DNA from: Branchiostoma floridae
Taxonomy: Eukaryota > Chordata > Leptocardii > Amphioxiformes > Branchiostomatidae
Length of the DNA stretch: 64,000 bases
Direction of reading: 5' to 3'
Assembly (NCBI RefSeq): GCF_000003815.2
Contig: NW_023365722.1
Location: 1 to 64,000, forward strand
This document shows, one piece after another, positions 32,214-52,966 of the stretch. The stretch's first letter is position 1; every line of letters begins with the position of its first letter. Below the pieces are notes generated by a model that saw nothing but the letters and a program-made list of their open reading frames with translations, did not search any database and was not told the origin of the DNA. The position numbers were made by a program, and so were the translations under genes.

Positions 32214-34175
32214 CCAGCTTTACAATTCACACTCATTCTAAACAACAGGTTACAAAACTTTGCAGAAAGAAACAAACTTCTAGATGACACACAGTTTGGG
32301 TTCCGGAAAAGATGTAGAACCTCCGACAATGTTTTTATCTTAAAATCTCTAATAGACAAATACACCAAGAAAAAAGGCGGAAAACTATTCGTATGCTTTG
32401 TTGACATGAGGAAGGCATTTGACAGTGTTTGGCGAGATGGGCTATTCTATAAGTTGCATAAATGTGGTATCGGAGGTAATTTCTTTAATATTATAAAATC
32501 CATGTACAATGATGTGAATTATGCAGTTAGATTAGATAATGGATTATCAAACTCCTTTCCTTCCGTATGCGGAGTACGGCAGGGATGTAATCTTAGTCCT
32601 TTATTATTTAATTTATTCATCAATGATATATCTGAGTGCTTTGACCCCACAAAATGTGACCCTGCAGTCCTAACCTCAAAATCTCTAAACTGTTTATCCT
32701 GGGCAGACGATCTCGCTCTGATTTCATCGTCAAAACAAGGGCTACAGCATTGTATTGACTGCCTAGAAAACTATTGTAAGAAATGGAAGCTATCTGTCAA
32801 TGTTTCAAAAACCAAGGTAGTTGTTTTTGGCAAAGGTTCTAGCAAGAATAACAAAGACCAATTCCATATTTATGGCAAAAATATAGAAATCACTGACAGC
32901 TATACATACCTCGGCATTCCTTTCACATTCTCCGGAAAATTCAAAACCGCCAGGAAATATTTGAAAACCAAAGCAATGAGAGCACTTTTCAAACTCAAGG
33001 CTCTTTTACTCTCTAACAAGGACATTTCAATCAATCTCGGAAAAAATCTATTTGACAAATTTGTAAAACCCATCTTTATGTACTGTTCAGAAATCACTTG
33101 CTTTGACCGTTTTTCTAAAAGTATAAGAATCATTGTATCACATACCAATAACATCTGCGAACCTTCCTCAAAGGTTTTTTCTACTTTACTTAAAAAACTT
33201 AATATTCAAGATAACTTTCCAGCTACCATTCGAAAAACCACCTCTTCTGCTTTGAATACTACTTATGTTGTATGTTTGGAAAGAAATACAGATAAAGAAA
33301 TACTATTGCGTCATGCCAATAGCCATATTTTACGAGATAACGGTTTCCAAATTATAAACCTAGACTCAAATCAACAAATTCCAGAATTTGACATCATTGA
33401 CATGCGCTTCCAAAAATTTCTGTTAGGCATTCATGCCAAAGCCTCAAACGATGGTGTCAGGGGAGAATTGGGAACTTTCCCAGCTAGGATTGATGCAGAA
33501 ATGCAACTTGTGAAATATTGGCATCGTTTAGTTAATCTGCCCGAAGATGCCCTTCTTCGTGAGGCATACAATACTGTTTCATTCGGAGAACATGATTGGA
33601 TTGTCCACGTAAAAAATATCCTCAACTACCAAGGCTTTGGACACATATGGCTGAACCCGAGGTCATACCACATAGACACAATCACCACTCAGTTACGACA
33701 ACGTTTACAAGATATATACGTGCAAAATTGGCATTCCTCTATTCGAAACAATTCCAAACTCTCATCTTTTTCTACATTGAACAAGCATTACAAGCAAGAA
33801 AATTACATTTCAACCATAAAGAGCCTTGACGTTCGTAGGGCAATCACACAACTCAGAATTGGCTGTCACAAATTAAATATAGAAACCGGAAGATTCCAAA
33901 AAATCCCTATTGACCAGAGGGTTTGTCCATTCTGTCCAGAGCTAATCGAAGACGAATATCACTTTATGGTTGTATGTCCCAAATATTCCGATATACGCAA
34001 TTCTCTATACAGAAGGCTGTCATTTTGTACACAAGGATTTATCCAAATGGACCTGAAGTGCAAATTCAGATACATAATGACATGTGACAATCCTTGCATG
34101 GCAGATATAGGAAAATATATCAAAGAAGGTTTTGACATTAGAAATTCCCCAAATGATTGTAAAAGCCTCCAATGA
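32214..34175 (+). CDS. LINE reverse transcriptase with C-terminal CCHC-like region
   Basis: About 650 codons open with no stop. Motifs: QFGFRKRCRTSDNVF, FVCFVDMRKAFDSVW, GVRQGCNLSPLLFNLFIND, catalytic WADDLALIS, NVSKTKVVVFGKG, YTYLGIPFTFSG. The C-terminal part has CPFCPELIEDEYHFMVVCP, a C-x2-C...H-x4-C zinc-knuckle-like motif known from several invertebrate LINE groups. The plausible ATG at 32406 lies inside motif A (VDMRKAFD), so it is not a true start; the frame runs from the truncation point. No endonuclease is present. The intact frame suggests recent insertion. Confidence 0.88.
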   Translation, partial: PALQFTLILNNRLQNFAERNKLLDDTQFGFRKRCRTSDNVFILKSLIDKYTKKKGGKLFVCFVDMRKAFDSVWRDGLFYKLHKCGIGGNFFNIIKSMYNDVNYAVRLDNGLSNSFPSVCGVRQGCNLSPLLFNLFINDISECFDPTKCDPAVLTSKSLNCLSWADDLALISSSKQGLQHCIDCLENYCKKWKLSVNVSKTKVVVFGKGSSKNNKDQFHIYGKNIEITDSYTYLGIPFTFSGKFKTARKYLKTKAMRALFKLKALLLSNKDISINLGKNLFDKFVKPIFMYCSEITCFDRFSKSIRIIVSHTNNICEPSSKVFSTLLKKLNIQDNFPATIRKTTSSALNTTYVVCLERNTDKEILLRHANSHILRDNGFQIINLDSNQQIPEFDIIDMRFQKFLLGIHAKASNDGVRGELGTFPARIDAEMQLVKYWHRLVNLPEDALLREAYNTVSFGEHDWIVHVKNILNYQGFGHIWLNPRSYHIDTITTQLRQRLQDIYVQNWHSSIRNNSKLSSFSTLNKHYKQENYISTIKSLDVRRAITQLRIGCHKLNIETGRFQKIPIDQRVCPFCPELIEDEYHFMVVCPKYSDIRNSLYRRLSFCTQGFIQMDLKCKFRYIMTCDNPCMADIGKYIKEGFDIRNSPNDCKSLQ

Positions 34176-34312
34176 TTGTAAGAAACTTATCCCATACTAC
34201 AACTCCTGTATTAGTTAGATAAGCCCTAAGTTAAGTTATAGCACTGTAGTTATGTAGATGCCATACTTTGTACCTCGTACAATTGTTGTGCAATAAAGTT
34301 ATACATATGTGA
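32214..34312 (+). mobile_element. 5'-truncated non-LTR retrotransposon (LINE), second family
   Basis: Reverse-transcriptase frame 32214-34175 followed by a ~135-base 3' UTR with AATAAA at 34291. Truncated at the 5' end just after a TAG at 32211. Its motifs differ from the LINE at 6390-8118, so it is a different family. Confidence 0.85.
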
Positions 34313-35328
34313 ATGCCGGGCACTTTACTGCGGTTTGTGGATTACAATAACGCGCTAAAAGACTGGTACCTTTCAAACAATACCAAATTAACCCGACAGA
34401 ACGGCAGAAGATAGATAGTTTAGGAATGCTGATTTTCTAGCATTAAGGTTATTTAGCGGTCAGATAAGGTAAACATTTCATTGGGAATATATCGGCAACA
34501 AAGAACAATCTTTTAATATGGTTTGCGGATTTTGATTACATACAAAGGGACCTATTCAATGATAACAATTCTAATCCATTGAAAGATTTAATGACAAAAT
34601 TTTGGATGATATCCAAGATTTTGAGTTTATAGAAGATGAATACAGCTGGCTCCCACGAACTCATAGACTCCAACATTGAAAACGTTCTAATGAAAAACAA
34701 AAATAATGTGTACCGTGAGTCTTCGCAAAATAGTTGTTTATCAGTATGGTAACCATGAACAATGAAATACTATGACAAACGCAATCTGTTTCATTAGCAA
34801 ATTTTATTTTCAACAACAGCAGAAATGGTGCCAAAGACAACGTCAATGTTGTTAGTACTTTGCCCTTAAGTAACCATACTCCCTACAGAGCTCCAAGATA
34901 GATCCGCACCATCTTTAGTAACACTGTGCAATGGTGCCATTCAAATTGTTTACAGCGTGCAGGGGTATGTTAACTAGACGGAACAGCTTGTTATTCTATC
35001 AGAAACAGATAGAGTGTTACAATATTCCTTTAATTACAAAGTGCAGACATATACATCTACATTGCACACCTTCCACCAACGCTTTTGAAACCCCTGGTAA
35101 GATTACCCTGATTTTCCAAACTTTTTGGCAACACCCCAGGGGCTCGCCTAGTAGTACATCATCATGTATTGTTTTCATGCCTTTTTTAATGTAAAGGAAT
35201 CACTGCACTAAAACAAGAATTTCTGGCAATTTTTGGTTTCTTACACTACCGTGGAACTTGGCATGTCCGGGTCGTGTAAACAAATTTCTAGCCACGGTGT
35301 GTCCGGTGCGGAATATCCCCAATCATTG

Positions 35329-35348
35329 CCGGACATGGCCATGTCCGG
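35329..35348. repeat. Perfect 20-bp palindrome CCGGACATGGCCATGTCCGG
   Basis: Fully self-complementary. Nearby are single copies of CATGTCCGG (35263) and GTGTCCGG (35300). A similar palindrome with CCGGACA ends is at 37628-37648. Confidence 0.9.
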
Positions 35349-37627
35349 TAGTTCGCGGTACCCGCACACTGCGTGTCTTGAGAAGTGGTTCAGTGAAGGG
35401 ATAGTGTGTATCGAAGTGATAATTGCTATCAATGTTTTTTTTATTAAGAAAATGGTACTGAAAACAGTATAAAAGTATCCATAGAAGAAGAAACGACAAA
35501 TTTCTTTCTCTGTATCTTATTTCGGAAAAGGCGCGTTACTGGTTCTAAACACGCACGTTCTAATTCTGTAAATAATGTTCGATACGGCAGTAGCATCTTA
35601 CAGTAAGTTTGTTCAACTTTTGGGATTGAGATACCCATGGATGAAAATCTACACGCTACAGTATTTTAGAAAGAAACAGACGTTAATAAACTGCCTTTTT
35701 CCCCTGAACGCACCCCCACCCCCCAATACACATGCAATGTTTTGTTCTGGATACATGGCGTCGGTACGCGATCGCGACACGCCTGGCTTTCTGGCTACAA
35801 AAATCCCCCCCTCCCCCCCAAAAAAATATTGCATACACATATATTGAAACTAAATGTACAGGTTGATGTTATGGTACCGTTCTGATTGTTTAGCTATCCG
35901 GCCAGACACAGGGTGTAGTTAAATGATTATTTTATTTGTTGGAAGGATTTCTGCGAACGCAAACAATTTCTATCAAAGCCTATGGAGGTTAGAAAAACAT
36001 AAGAACTTCTGTGCCTGTGAACTTCGGTTTATTTATGATATATAGCGATACACGACAAGCTCATGTTAGTGAACAAGAAAATAAGACATACAAATAGTAT
36101 GTAATAAAGATTTTCAAGATACTTAAAGGAGGTTAAAAGGAGCCTAAGAATGGGTCCCCTTGGTTTATATAAACAGAAAACACACACGCATGACGCGTAG
36201 GGTAGATAATTGAATGTGTTCTTTGTTAGGATATGCATGAAAGTAATACATGTTTATATAGAAGCATTGTACGACAAACAAATTTTTTGTGGCAGGGAAG
36301 TTGATAACTACGCACGTCGGGGCCCTCGTATTCGTAACGTTTTTATGCTTTGTGATAATGCTAGTTGGACCAAGGAGGTTAATATAGTTCACTATTGTTG
36401 TAGGATAGAGTAAACGTTACGTTTATTATCAAAGTGATGTCTGAAACCGTAAACAATTACAGCTGCACTTTGCCACCTAATACCGTGTGGGTATTGTTTG
36501 ACTAACTGTATTGTTTGACTGTCTGTGAATTGCGACCATGTGACAATAAGCTGAATTCTGAGCTTACTTTGTCCGTCTATATGCAAATACGCATAAATCG
36601 CAGCCAATTGTATTCCACATAGCAGTTGGGTAGACCAATCAGCACACGTGTTACGATTTTCAAATCTTTCAATCCCATCTTTCAGTTGGCATTCGGAGAT
36701 GACCTTGTTTCTGTAAAGTAGTGCTTTCACCCAGCTCCTATCCCGATAGCAAAATCTTTGTATGCACGCAGACGGCCCCACAGCCAGTGAACAATGAGAG
36801 CTTGGAAATACTCTACGTCAAGATCGGACACCATCTTGCTGTGGAACTGCATCCAACTACCAACGCCATGGGACCTAGTTCTGTTTAGAAGGGTAACAAC
36901 TGGTGCACCGAAGAGCCCAGCTGTTGTTTTGTGTGGTTTGAGTTTCAGCAAGAAAGGTCTTTGTCACTACGTCGAACGCGAGAAGGGCTAGCTGCTGCCG
37001 TTTCACGATGGACTGAATACTACTGTTATGTGAACTTTACAAGCCAGTGCTCCTGACTAGCATCGGTTTGTGTAGAAGACCGCCTGGACAACAGAATTTG
37101 TGAGAGCAGCAATGCAGAAATCAAGAGATCTACAGGAGTTTATGTTATCAAATTGGAAGCGACCATACAGTTAGTTGGGCGACTGCTTATGAAAATAGTG
37201 ATGACCCGGACCTATGGCAGCAGACCGACATATATTTGAAAGCGAAAAGAGCGACGGAGCCCACCAGGAGCAGTCCAAAATAGTTAAAAATAAAACAAAA
37301 AGCAAAGTTAATACACATTTTGAAAGAATAAAGGAAACTTATACAAAGCTACATGGGAAGGGGGGTAATCCTAGGTCGGCAGGTGTGGTAAAACAACACT
37401 CTTTTTAATGACAAAGGGTGTAATGAACGCGCTCTAGTCGAGGTAGATAATTAGGTGATAATTGCCCGGTAATTTATGCATGGAGCTACCGTGCGGCACG
37501 GCAAAAGTGTGGGGTGTCCGGGTATATAGAGAAGTATAGCGGCTAAATGAGCGGGAACGTTCGGGCCTTATACACGTCCCGGGCACGAAGTGGTTCGTTT
37601 GCGTGCATCCTCGGGTGTGCCAGTTGC

Positions 37628-37648
37628 CCGGACAGACAGTCTGTCCGG
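37628..37648. repeat. Perfect 21-bp palindrome, CCGGACAGAC / GTCTGTCCGG
   Basis: Two 10-base arms around a single A. Shares the outer CCGGACA/TGTCCGG with the palindrome at 35329. Surrounding sequence is unusually GC-rich for this region. Confidence 0.9.
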
Positions 37649-38185
37649 TATGATACGTACCGTGAATGCCCGACCATTTCGAGTTTCTGGGTGCATGCAC
37701 AGGAGTTTCCACCACGTAAACTCGGCTTTTCAAGCAGTGAATGATAGATTTATTTTAAAACAGAAGTAGCTTTTGGCACCAAATTTGTACGTTGGTTATG
37801 AAATTGGAAGGTTAAGAAATGGCAGTGATTTTAACACCTCTGATATAAATGACATGGATTTTTGTCTGCACAATTTTTGTCATTACTAAACAAGTTTACA
37901 ATAGACATGTGAAGGAGGCACCTAAAAGTTGGTTGTGGCTCAAAAATCTACATTGGTTAAAGTTTCAAACATATATGACGTATGACATAAATCTTGAAAC
38001 TGAGCACACATCAAATTGCGCAAAATAATTCAAGACCTCACGCGTATAGAACACTTGATGTTTGTACATTATACAGTCATGTATATTACATGTATCTAAA
38101 ACATCACATTAAAATATATTTGTCTCTAACCCCAAAACGGTACTAACTTGTTAACCCTTAAGATACCATTCCCGGGTATATCTGA

Positions 38186-38393
38186 TACTGTAATTCCTGA
38201 TTTTTTCACTGTAATGTTATGTTCACGGTGACGACTGTAACGTGAACTTACATGTATCATTACCGATAAAAAATAATTCACAGACTTTTTTCATGCGCAC
38301 TTGCCTTGACAGTGAACATTTAGTTCCGAGAACAAGTTCAATTTTCTCAAACCGTGAAAATTTAGTACCGTGAAGATAAAGTGAATTACAGTA
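38186..38393. mobile_element. MITE with TACTGTAATTC ends
   Basis: TACTGTAATTC at 38186 and GAATTACAGTA at 38383-38393 are exact inverse complements. The 208-bp interior has further inverted pieces (GTTCACGGTGA, TAACGTGAAC, ACCGTGAA). TA ends suggest a Tc1/mariner-type element. Confidence 0.75.
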
Positions 38394-38948
38394 TACAGAT
38401 ACATGCCGTGTGCCACGCCCTGTTATGACCGTAGTATATACTAGGAGGAAACAGCACTGCTTGCGAAAATCTCATGAAACCCTGATTTTAGAGGCGACTG
38501 CCTTCTTTTTGTGGGTTTCAGGTGAACAGACGCTCAGGCATAGACAGGCTAAAACTCTGATTCAAAGACAATTTGATCTACAAAAACAGAAATTTACTTG
38601 ATATTTCAACTGATATCCATCACTCTTGTTCAACACCACTAGAATAAACTGGCAGAATGGAACAACAATTGTACATCTAAGTGGAAAAAAACATTTGAAC
38701 ATGTCAGAATCACTAACTCATAGGGCATACATACATTTCTATGTCAAGGCCGCAGTACATTCAATAGGAAATGTTATCGTCCTTTGTGATAGTATTAAGT
38801 AATTTAAGTTCCGATCTTCACATATGATACACAAAAAAGGTGAGATATTAGTGCAGCATCTTATCAAGCATTCAAAAAGGTTAGATTCAACTTAAATGTC
38901 TGTGACTGATAAAAAATGTGCTGACAGAGATATTGACATTTATTAATT

Positions 38949-39220
38949 GACCACACCAATTTAATTTATTTGTTCGCATATTTTTTCAGAACAAAATATT
39001 GGGAAATTTACTGCAATGATAAATGTACTCAGTAAGAATGTTATAAAGGCACTTTGGCCAATTCACTGTACTGGACTGTCTTATGAATGGCTTCATAATA
39101 GTTTAAATGGTGAAAATTTGCTGAATGGAAGTTGTGCTGATCTTTTTATCTATTTTTTGTCATTTACAGTAAAATGGAAGAGAGCAATCCCAAGAACCAA
39201 TCAATCAAATTGGTGTGGCC
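38949..39220. mobile_element. Harbinger-like MITE, short copy
   Basis: GACCACACCAATTTAATTT at the left and AAATTGGTGTGGCC at the right (39207-39220) are inverted ends matching the copy at 44989-45360. 272 bp. No clear target duplication remains. Confidence 0.65.
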
Positions 39221-39533
39221 TTTATATTAAATTAAGATAAAGAAGAGTTTTGAACTCCCCAGCAAGTGGGTAACATCAGATCTTGTTGAAATTCTGCTGG
39301 GAACCCTAGTAATTTCTCCATAGGAGCTAAACAATTACAGTACACATACTGGTACATTAGTGGTCATGACCTAACTCTAAAAAAAGATTCAGTAGTCACA
39401 GTTTAAAATTCTCTGTGACTACTGTAGCAGTTTTTGTTGTCAAATTTTCTAGCCGTTTATTGAGCACTGTGACTCAGTAACTACCAAACAGCAACATCCA
39501 TAATTCCTGTGAAATCACTGTGACAGTTGGAAT

Positions 39534-39966
39534 TAGGGCTGGGTACTGGTACAGAAAATTCAGGTCCAGTTCAGGTCCAAAGGATCAGGTCCAGGTCCGG
39601 ACCTGAACCTGGACCTGGTGCAGACAGTCACTATGACTCATACCAATGGTCCATTTCACTACAAAGAAATCTGTTTGGTGGAGTAGACTTACACTGGCAT
39701 TTTAAAATCCTTCAACGCTAACTGCACCTGTAAAACTTGGCTGTAAAACTTGGTAGAAATTACTATAAACTCTACTCTACTTCACTCTTGTTGTTTTCTT
39801 TCACCTGCAAGCGCCAAAACGTGTGAATGCCTGGTGAAATAATCTGTTAATTTTCTAATCGGTCCAACATCCGATCCACCTGATTTTTTCAGGCCCGGTT
39901 TTTCTGGACCGGTCCAATAAGAAAAACCGGTTTTGTACCGGTACGCTTTACTGATACCCAGCCCTA
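39534..39966. mobile_element. hAT-type element with perfect 8-bp target duplication
   Basis: 433 bp with ends TAGGGCTGGGTACTGGTA and TACTGATACCCAGCCCTA, flanked on both sides by GTTGGAAT (39526-39533 and 39967-39974). The interior has an AGGTCC / GGACCT-rich palindrome. Non-autonomous. Confidence 0.92.
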
Positions 39967-40231
39967 GTTGGAATTAATGCAGACTAAAAGCAGCAAAAAA
40001 GCATTAGTGCCGCAGTGAGCAAGAGTTTGACTAGGGTGCTCGAAGCAAGTTTATCTTTTCACTTGCTGTGTTGTGGCACCGACTTTACTCTTGAAGGTAT
40101 ACGTAGCTAAATAATATTCTACATACTTAATTTTCCACGCTGCAGGTAAACCCTGTTGTCTAAAGGCACGTTCAGCCAGATGTTTGAGACAATGAGGTCC
40201 AACTAGATCCTGTCCTCCCCTCCCTTGCAGT

Positions 40232-48880
<8,649 letters not shown>

Positions 48881-51800
48881 CTGGAAGGGAAAGAAACATG
48901 AGAGAAAAATCCCCAGATTTAGGATTCTCTCTATTAAGCCCTCTGTTTTCCATCTTGTGCCCCAAGAAAATGAATGGGTGCTTTAGGGCTAAAGATAAGC
49001 TGCAGAAGATGATAAATTAAGCTGGCTTGAACCACAAATCCCTTCTTTAATAACAAGGAGCTTATTTCATTTTCAGTCTCTGACATACACAGATGACATG
49101 TAAATTGGAGCTGTGCAGGTAAAATTACCTGCACCAGACATTACCAGCACCAATCTGAATTTAGGAAGTATGGATCATACTAAAATTGTTCAGGAATCAT
49201 TCCTATTTTTTCCTTTATACACCATATACAGGTGGTTATAGTCAATGCAGCTGATAACAATCATATACACCTACATTATGGGACATTTACATGTATGTCT
49301 AAAACCCAGTACATGGGCCAGTGCAGGTTAGGTGCAGGTGGACGCCAGAAATAACTGCAAAGCTCCAATTTCACCTGTGCTAACCTGCATATGCAGGTGG
49401 TATTTCGAGCCCTGAATTCATATGTGGAACCTGATACAAATCATCATAAACACTAGTCTAGCACACTCACCCTCACTCACTCACTCACTATCTGCCTGTG
49501 TGAAAATTTGCCCGTCCCGGACTAGTCCGGACCGGCATGAACCGTCAGTTCGAACCATGCAATAGTCCGAGGGTCGGACTGGACGGGACGGACGCTCGAC
49601 AGTTCGCAGAACGGTTCGGACGGCCATAAAGGGTCCAGATTGTCCGCTTGGACTAGCCCGGACTACGTCCCGGACTGGTCCCGGACGGCATGGTTCGAAC
49701 GCTTTCGGGCGGCGGCCTGGAGCGGGCCGTTCGAACGATTCGAGCCGGTACGGCTCCGCCCGGGCCGGACGCCCGAACGGGCGGTTCCCATAGCAACAAA
49801 GCGATCCGAACCGTCTGGGGGCGTGCAGAGCACCGCGGGGCGCCGGTTCGGGCGTCTGCGGACGTCTGCGAACGTCTGCGAACCACCAGTTTACATGGCA
49901 ACTGTACCTCCCAAACACCCGTGAAATGCGTAAAATCGTGCTGTTGTGAGGTGGAAATCGCTGCCCAAACAGTTCGGACGGTCTGAACCGCCGGAATGTC
50001 GTCACAAAATAGAAAGAATTTGAATGCAATTCATCCCTCTGCCGCCAGCGCTCCTATAGACAAAATATTAATGACGGCTTGAAGTTACAGAATGACACCA
50101 GCCGCAAGACAATCATTGTAAATCACATGTGCCCTCACTTTGACGTTATGTGCGTGCGGAGTCCCAGGAAACATTTGATTGCCCGCACAAACCATGTACA
50201 AAGCGTAAGTAATGGATTTCTGATGTCTTTCCGACTGAAGCGTGGTTACCAAACATGTGGTGGAGACACTATCACTAATATATGATATACATTCAAGTCC
50301 ATAATCTAGAAGATTCATTTATAAACATCATTGAATGCCCTAATATATTCATGCCAACGCTAGGCACGTTACGCACCCAGCGGCGGCGAGGGTTCAGTGA
50401 CCCCATCTCAAACGTAAACAAGAAGACGATCCTATGAAGAAGCCAAACATTTTGTTGGTGTGTGTTGAACTTTATTGTATTTTGTTGAAAGAAAGTTGTG
50501 TCTAAATATTGAATGGTAATATATGTTAATCTAGTGCCACAAAATATTATTCTACGTGTCTAAAATAAGACTAGTTTTGATATAGGTGCTGGCCCCCATA
50601 CGTGAATTGAACTCTCCCACACTTGATTGAAGCCTCCAGGTCCTTTGGGACAGCCGCCCGACAAGTGCGCACATGTCTATAACTCGTTGTTTGTTGTTTA
50701 TTTTACGTTCCATGTGTTAATTTTTGGCACAGTTTGCACATCCATTGACAGGAATACCACTAAGAATGATGTCGTCATTATACCCATTTCCTTTGTGTTT
50801 CTTGCCTTTTTTCACGAGCAAGTAATATTCAAAGACGGGAAAATACGATCCAGATATCAATTTGCGAGCCAGTGGCTAGGCCACACCCACACAGCGCGAA
50901 ACTTTAGGTATAGAGGCGTGCCGCTGTCCATCATCGCGTGGCGACCGACAAAATAATTAGCAACCATATCTCCGCTAGCTGGGTGTCATGCTGTCCGTAT
51001 TATAAAACGTCTGCACAATTATTATTGGAATATTTCGTCAGTAAATTTACTTTGCGCACTTGTAAGCGACTTTTGACAAGACTGGCCGGTGTTCCCGTAA
51101 AGCTTTCCTTCTGTCCTAATCCCAGCAAAACTGGTCTCCGGGGACAGCCGCCTACCAGACCGATTCGTAGGGCAGTAATCAAAATGTCACACTACAACGG
51201 GTCTCCAATTTCTGGAAGGGTGGCAAAATCACCAACGTCCGGCCGCACCTTTGAGCTTCGGCCGTAAGTCTAGAATCTACTTAAATTATTCAGCAAAGCA
51301 AATAGGATGTAAAATCTGCTTGTCTCTAGTGTATAGTTATTGTGCATGTGATTTCATTAACTTTTGTAAAATCAACGATATTCAGAAGGCTTCAGAAGTA
51401 CCACGAGTGTTATCATACAATGTTGATTGAATGAGTAGAGATTAAAAGACGTCACCCTAGAGGATTATTGTTTCACATCGCTTGATAGATTTTTATGCCC
51501 GTCAAAGGCACATGTGTGAATAGCAGGCGAAATCTTTACTTGCGGCACAAGTAAATAAACGCTTTTTGAAAAGTTGGTAAGGAGGAACAATATTAAACGG
51601 GGAGGATTATTGTCGAGGAAATTCCGCTCGTGAGGACATGGATATAACGTCCTTGGGAGGAAGTTACTAGTATGCCATGGTGAGGAGAAGTAATTCTATG
51701 GAACGTTGATATTAATATTTTTCAGTTGTAGTTGTACTCTACTCTCTCTACTCTATATGAAGCATGGATATGGACACCTGACGTGCTCATTCAGATTACG

Positions 51801-51927
51801 CTTAGTCTACAGTTTAGTCTTTGTTCTGTGCGTTTAGTTGTTACACAACATTGGGCATGTACACAACCAAGATACGCTACTGAAGTACAGAGAAGAAAAC
51901 AACTTCGCTGGAATTTCACAGGTTTTA

Positions 51928-52966
51928 TCCCCAGGGGCAGGCAGGCGAGTTTCTAAAGCTTGACTCCCTGCTGACAATAATCCCGATAGCCCGTCCGAAC
52001 GGTTCAAACGGTTCGGGATTTACTGTGGCGTGTCCAGAGATCCGCCTGGCTCCGACATGTCCGACCCGTGAGAACGTTGCCCCCAACCAGGGAGGTTTTA
52101 TCAAACCCGGGACATTGAGAAAACAACTTCGTTACCTTCGTCATGGATTTAAAATTACCTCCGATCAGTGGTGTATGCGGAAATTGTAAGACGATCATAA
52201 TCACATCATTATCTTCGCCGAGAAGGCTATATTTATGATATAATTTGCAACGGTACGTGGAAACATGACTTCCTCTTTGCTGCAACAAGTGAAAATTACG
52301 TCATCATACCACTGTGTTTCCACGAAAATGGGCGCTGAAACAACATTGTGCATAATACAGCCCACAGGAGTCCCAGTAAGTGCGGAAAAAATACATGGAT
52401 ACTTCAGTTAGCCAGGACTTTGACTGTGCTGTTGATAATTTCACATCTAACACACTTGGTAACACAGCTTAACGATGTAAAACAGTTTCTTACCAGTTCA
52501 GTCTTGAACAAGAAGGGATGTTTGTATTCCAGTCCGTTCGTATTCCACGGAAGTTTCGGCAGTCGGTTGGAACAGCATCAGAACATAATTCCACACAAAT
52601 TGTTTGTGTTGCTAGTCCTTTTCCATCTCTCCATGGCAGTTTGATGCATCCTGACCCGAAACGACAACGTACAAACCCCTCACGCGACACCTCTTCCAAC
52701 TTATCCATGATAGTCTGTACATTTAGCCTTAGTATAAGACTAAAAAGCGGAAAAATAACACAGGACATCAGGAAACGGTTTACTGATGAGTTTTCAATTT
52801 GAAATGACCGCGACGCACGCGCAATGCTCATGTTATCCCCAGGGGCAGACAGGGGAGTCTTTCAAGCTTGACACCCTGCTGACAATAATTGTGATAGCCG
52901 GTCCGAACGTTCAGAACGGTTCGGGAGGCACTGTTGCGTGTCCTGAGATCCGCCTGTCCCTGGCCC
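51928..52966 (+). repeat. Direct repeat pair inside the GC-rich block
   Basis: 51928-52055 and 52832-52966 share, in order, TATCCCCAGGGGCAG, GCTTGACNCCCTGCTGACAA, GTCCGAACG(G)TTC, AACGGTTCGGGA, CTGTGGCGTGTCC or close and GAGATCCGCCTG. The interval of about 900 bp separates the two copies. Confidence 0.8.

Larger units (their letters stand above)
34313..40231. other. Intergenic region rich in MITEs
   Basis: No gene supported. It contains MITEs at 38186-38393, 38949-39220 and 39534-39966 and two GC-rich palindromes. On the minus strand 36951-36392, two overlapping open frames (EYFQALIVHWLWGRLRAYK and TCADWSTQLLCGIQLAAIYA) look protein-like but match nothing I know and need a frame change near 36735; I do not call them a gene. 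Confidence 0.4.

Noticed and set aside
32406-34175. Taking ATG 32406 as the start of the RT protein
   Set aside because: The frame continues 64 codons upstream through conserved RT motifs; this Met lies inside catalytic motif A (VDMRKAFD).
36392-36951. Possible minus-strand gene with LIVHWLWGRLRAYKDFA and CADWSTQLLCGIQLAAIYAYL
   Set aside because: Needs a frame change, has no known domain, no splice signals were convincing, and no neighbouring exons were found.
49481-50029. 182-codon minus-strand frame rich in Arg and Pro
   Set aside because: It lies wholly in the GC-rich inverted-end repeat, has repeat-driven composition and no recognisable domain.
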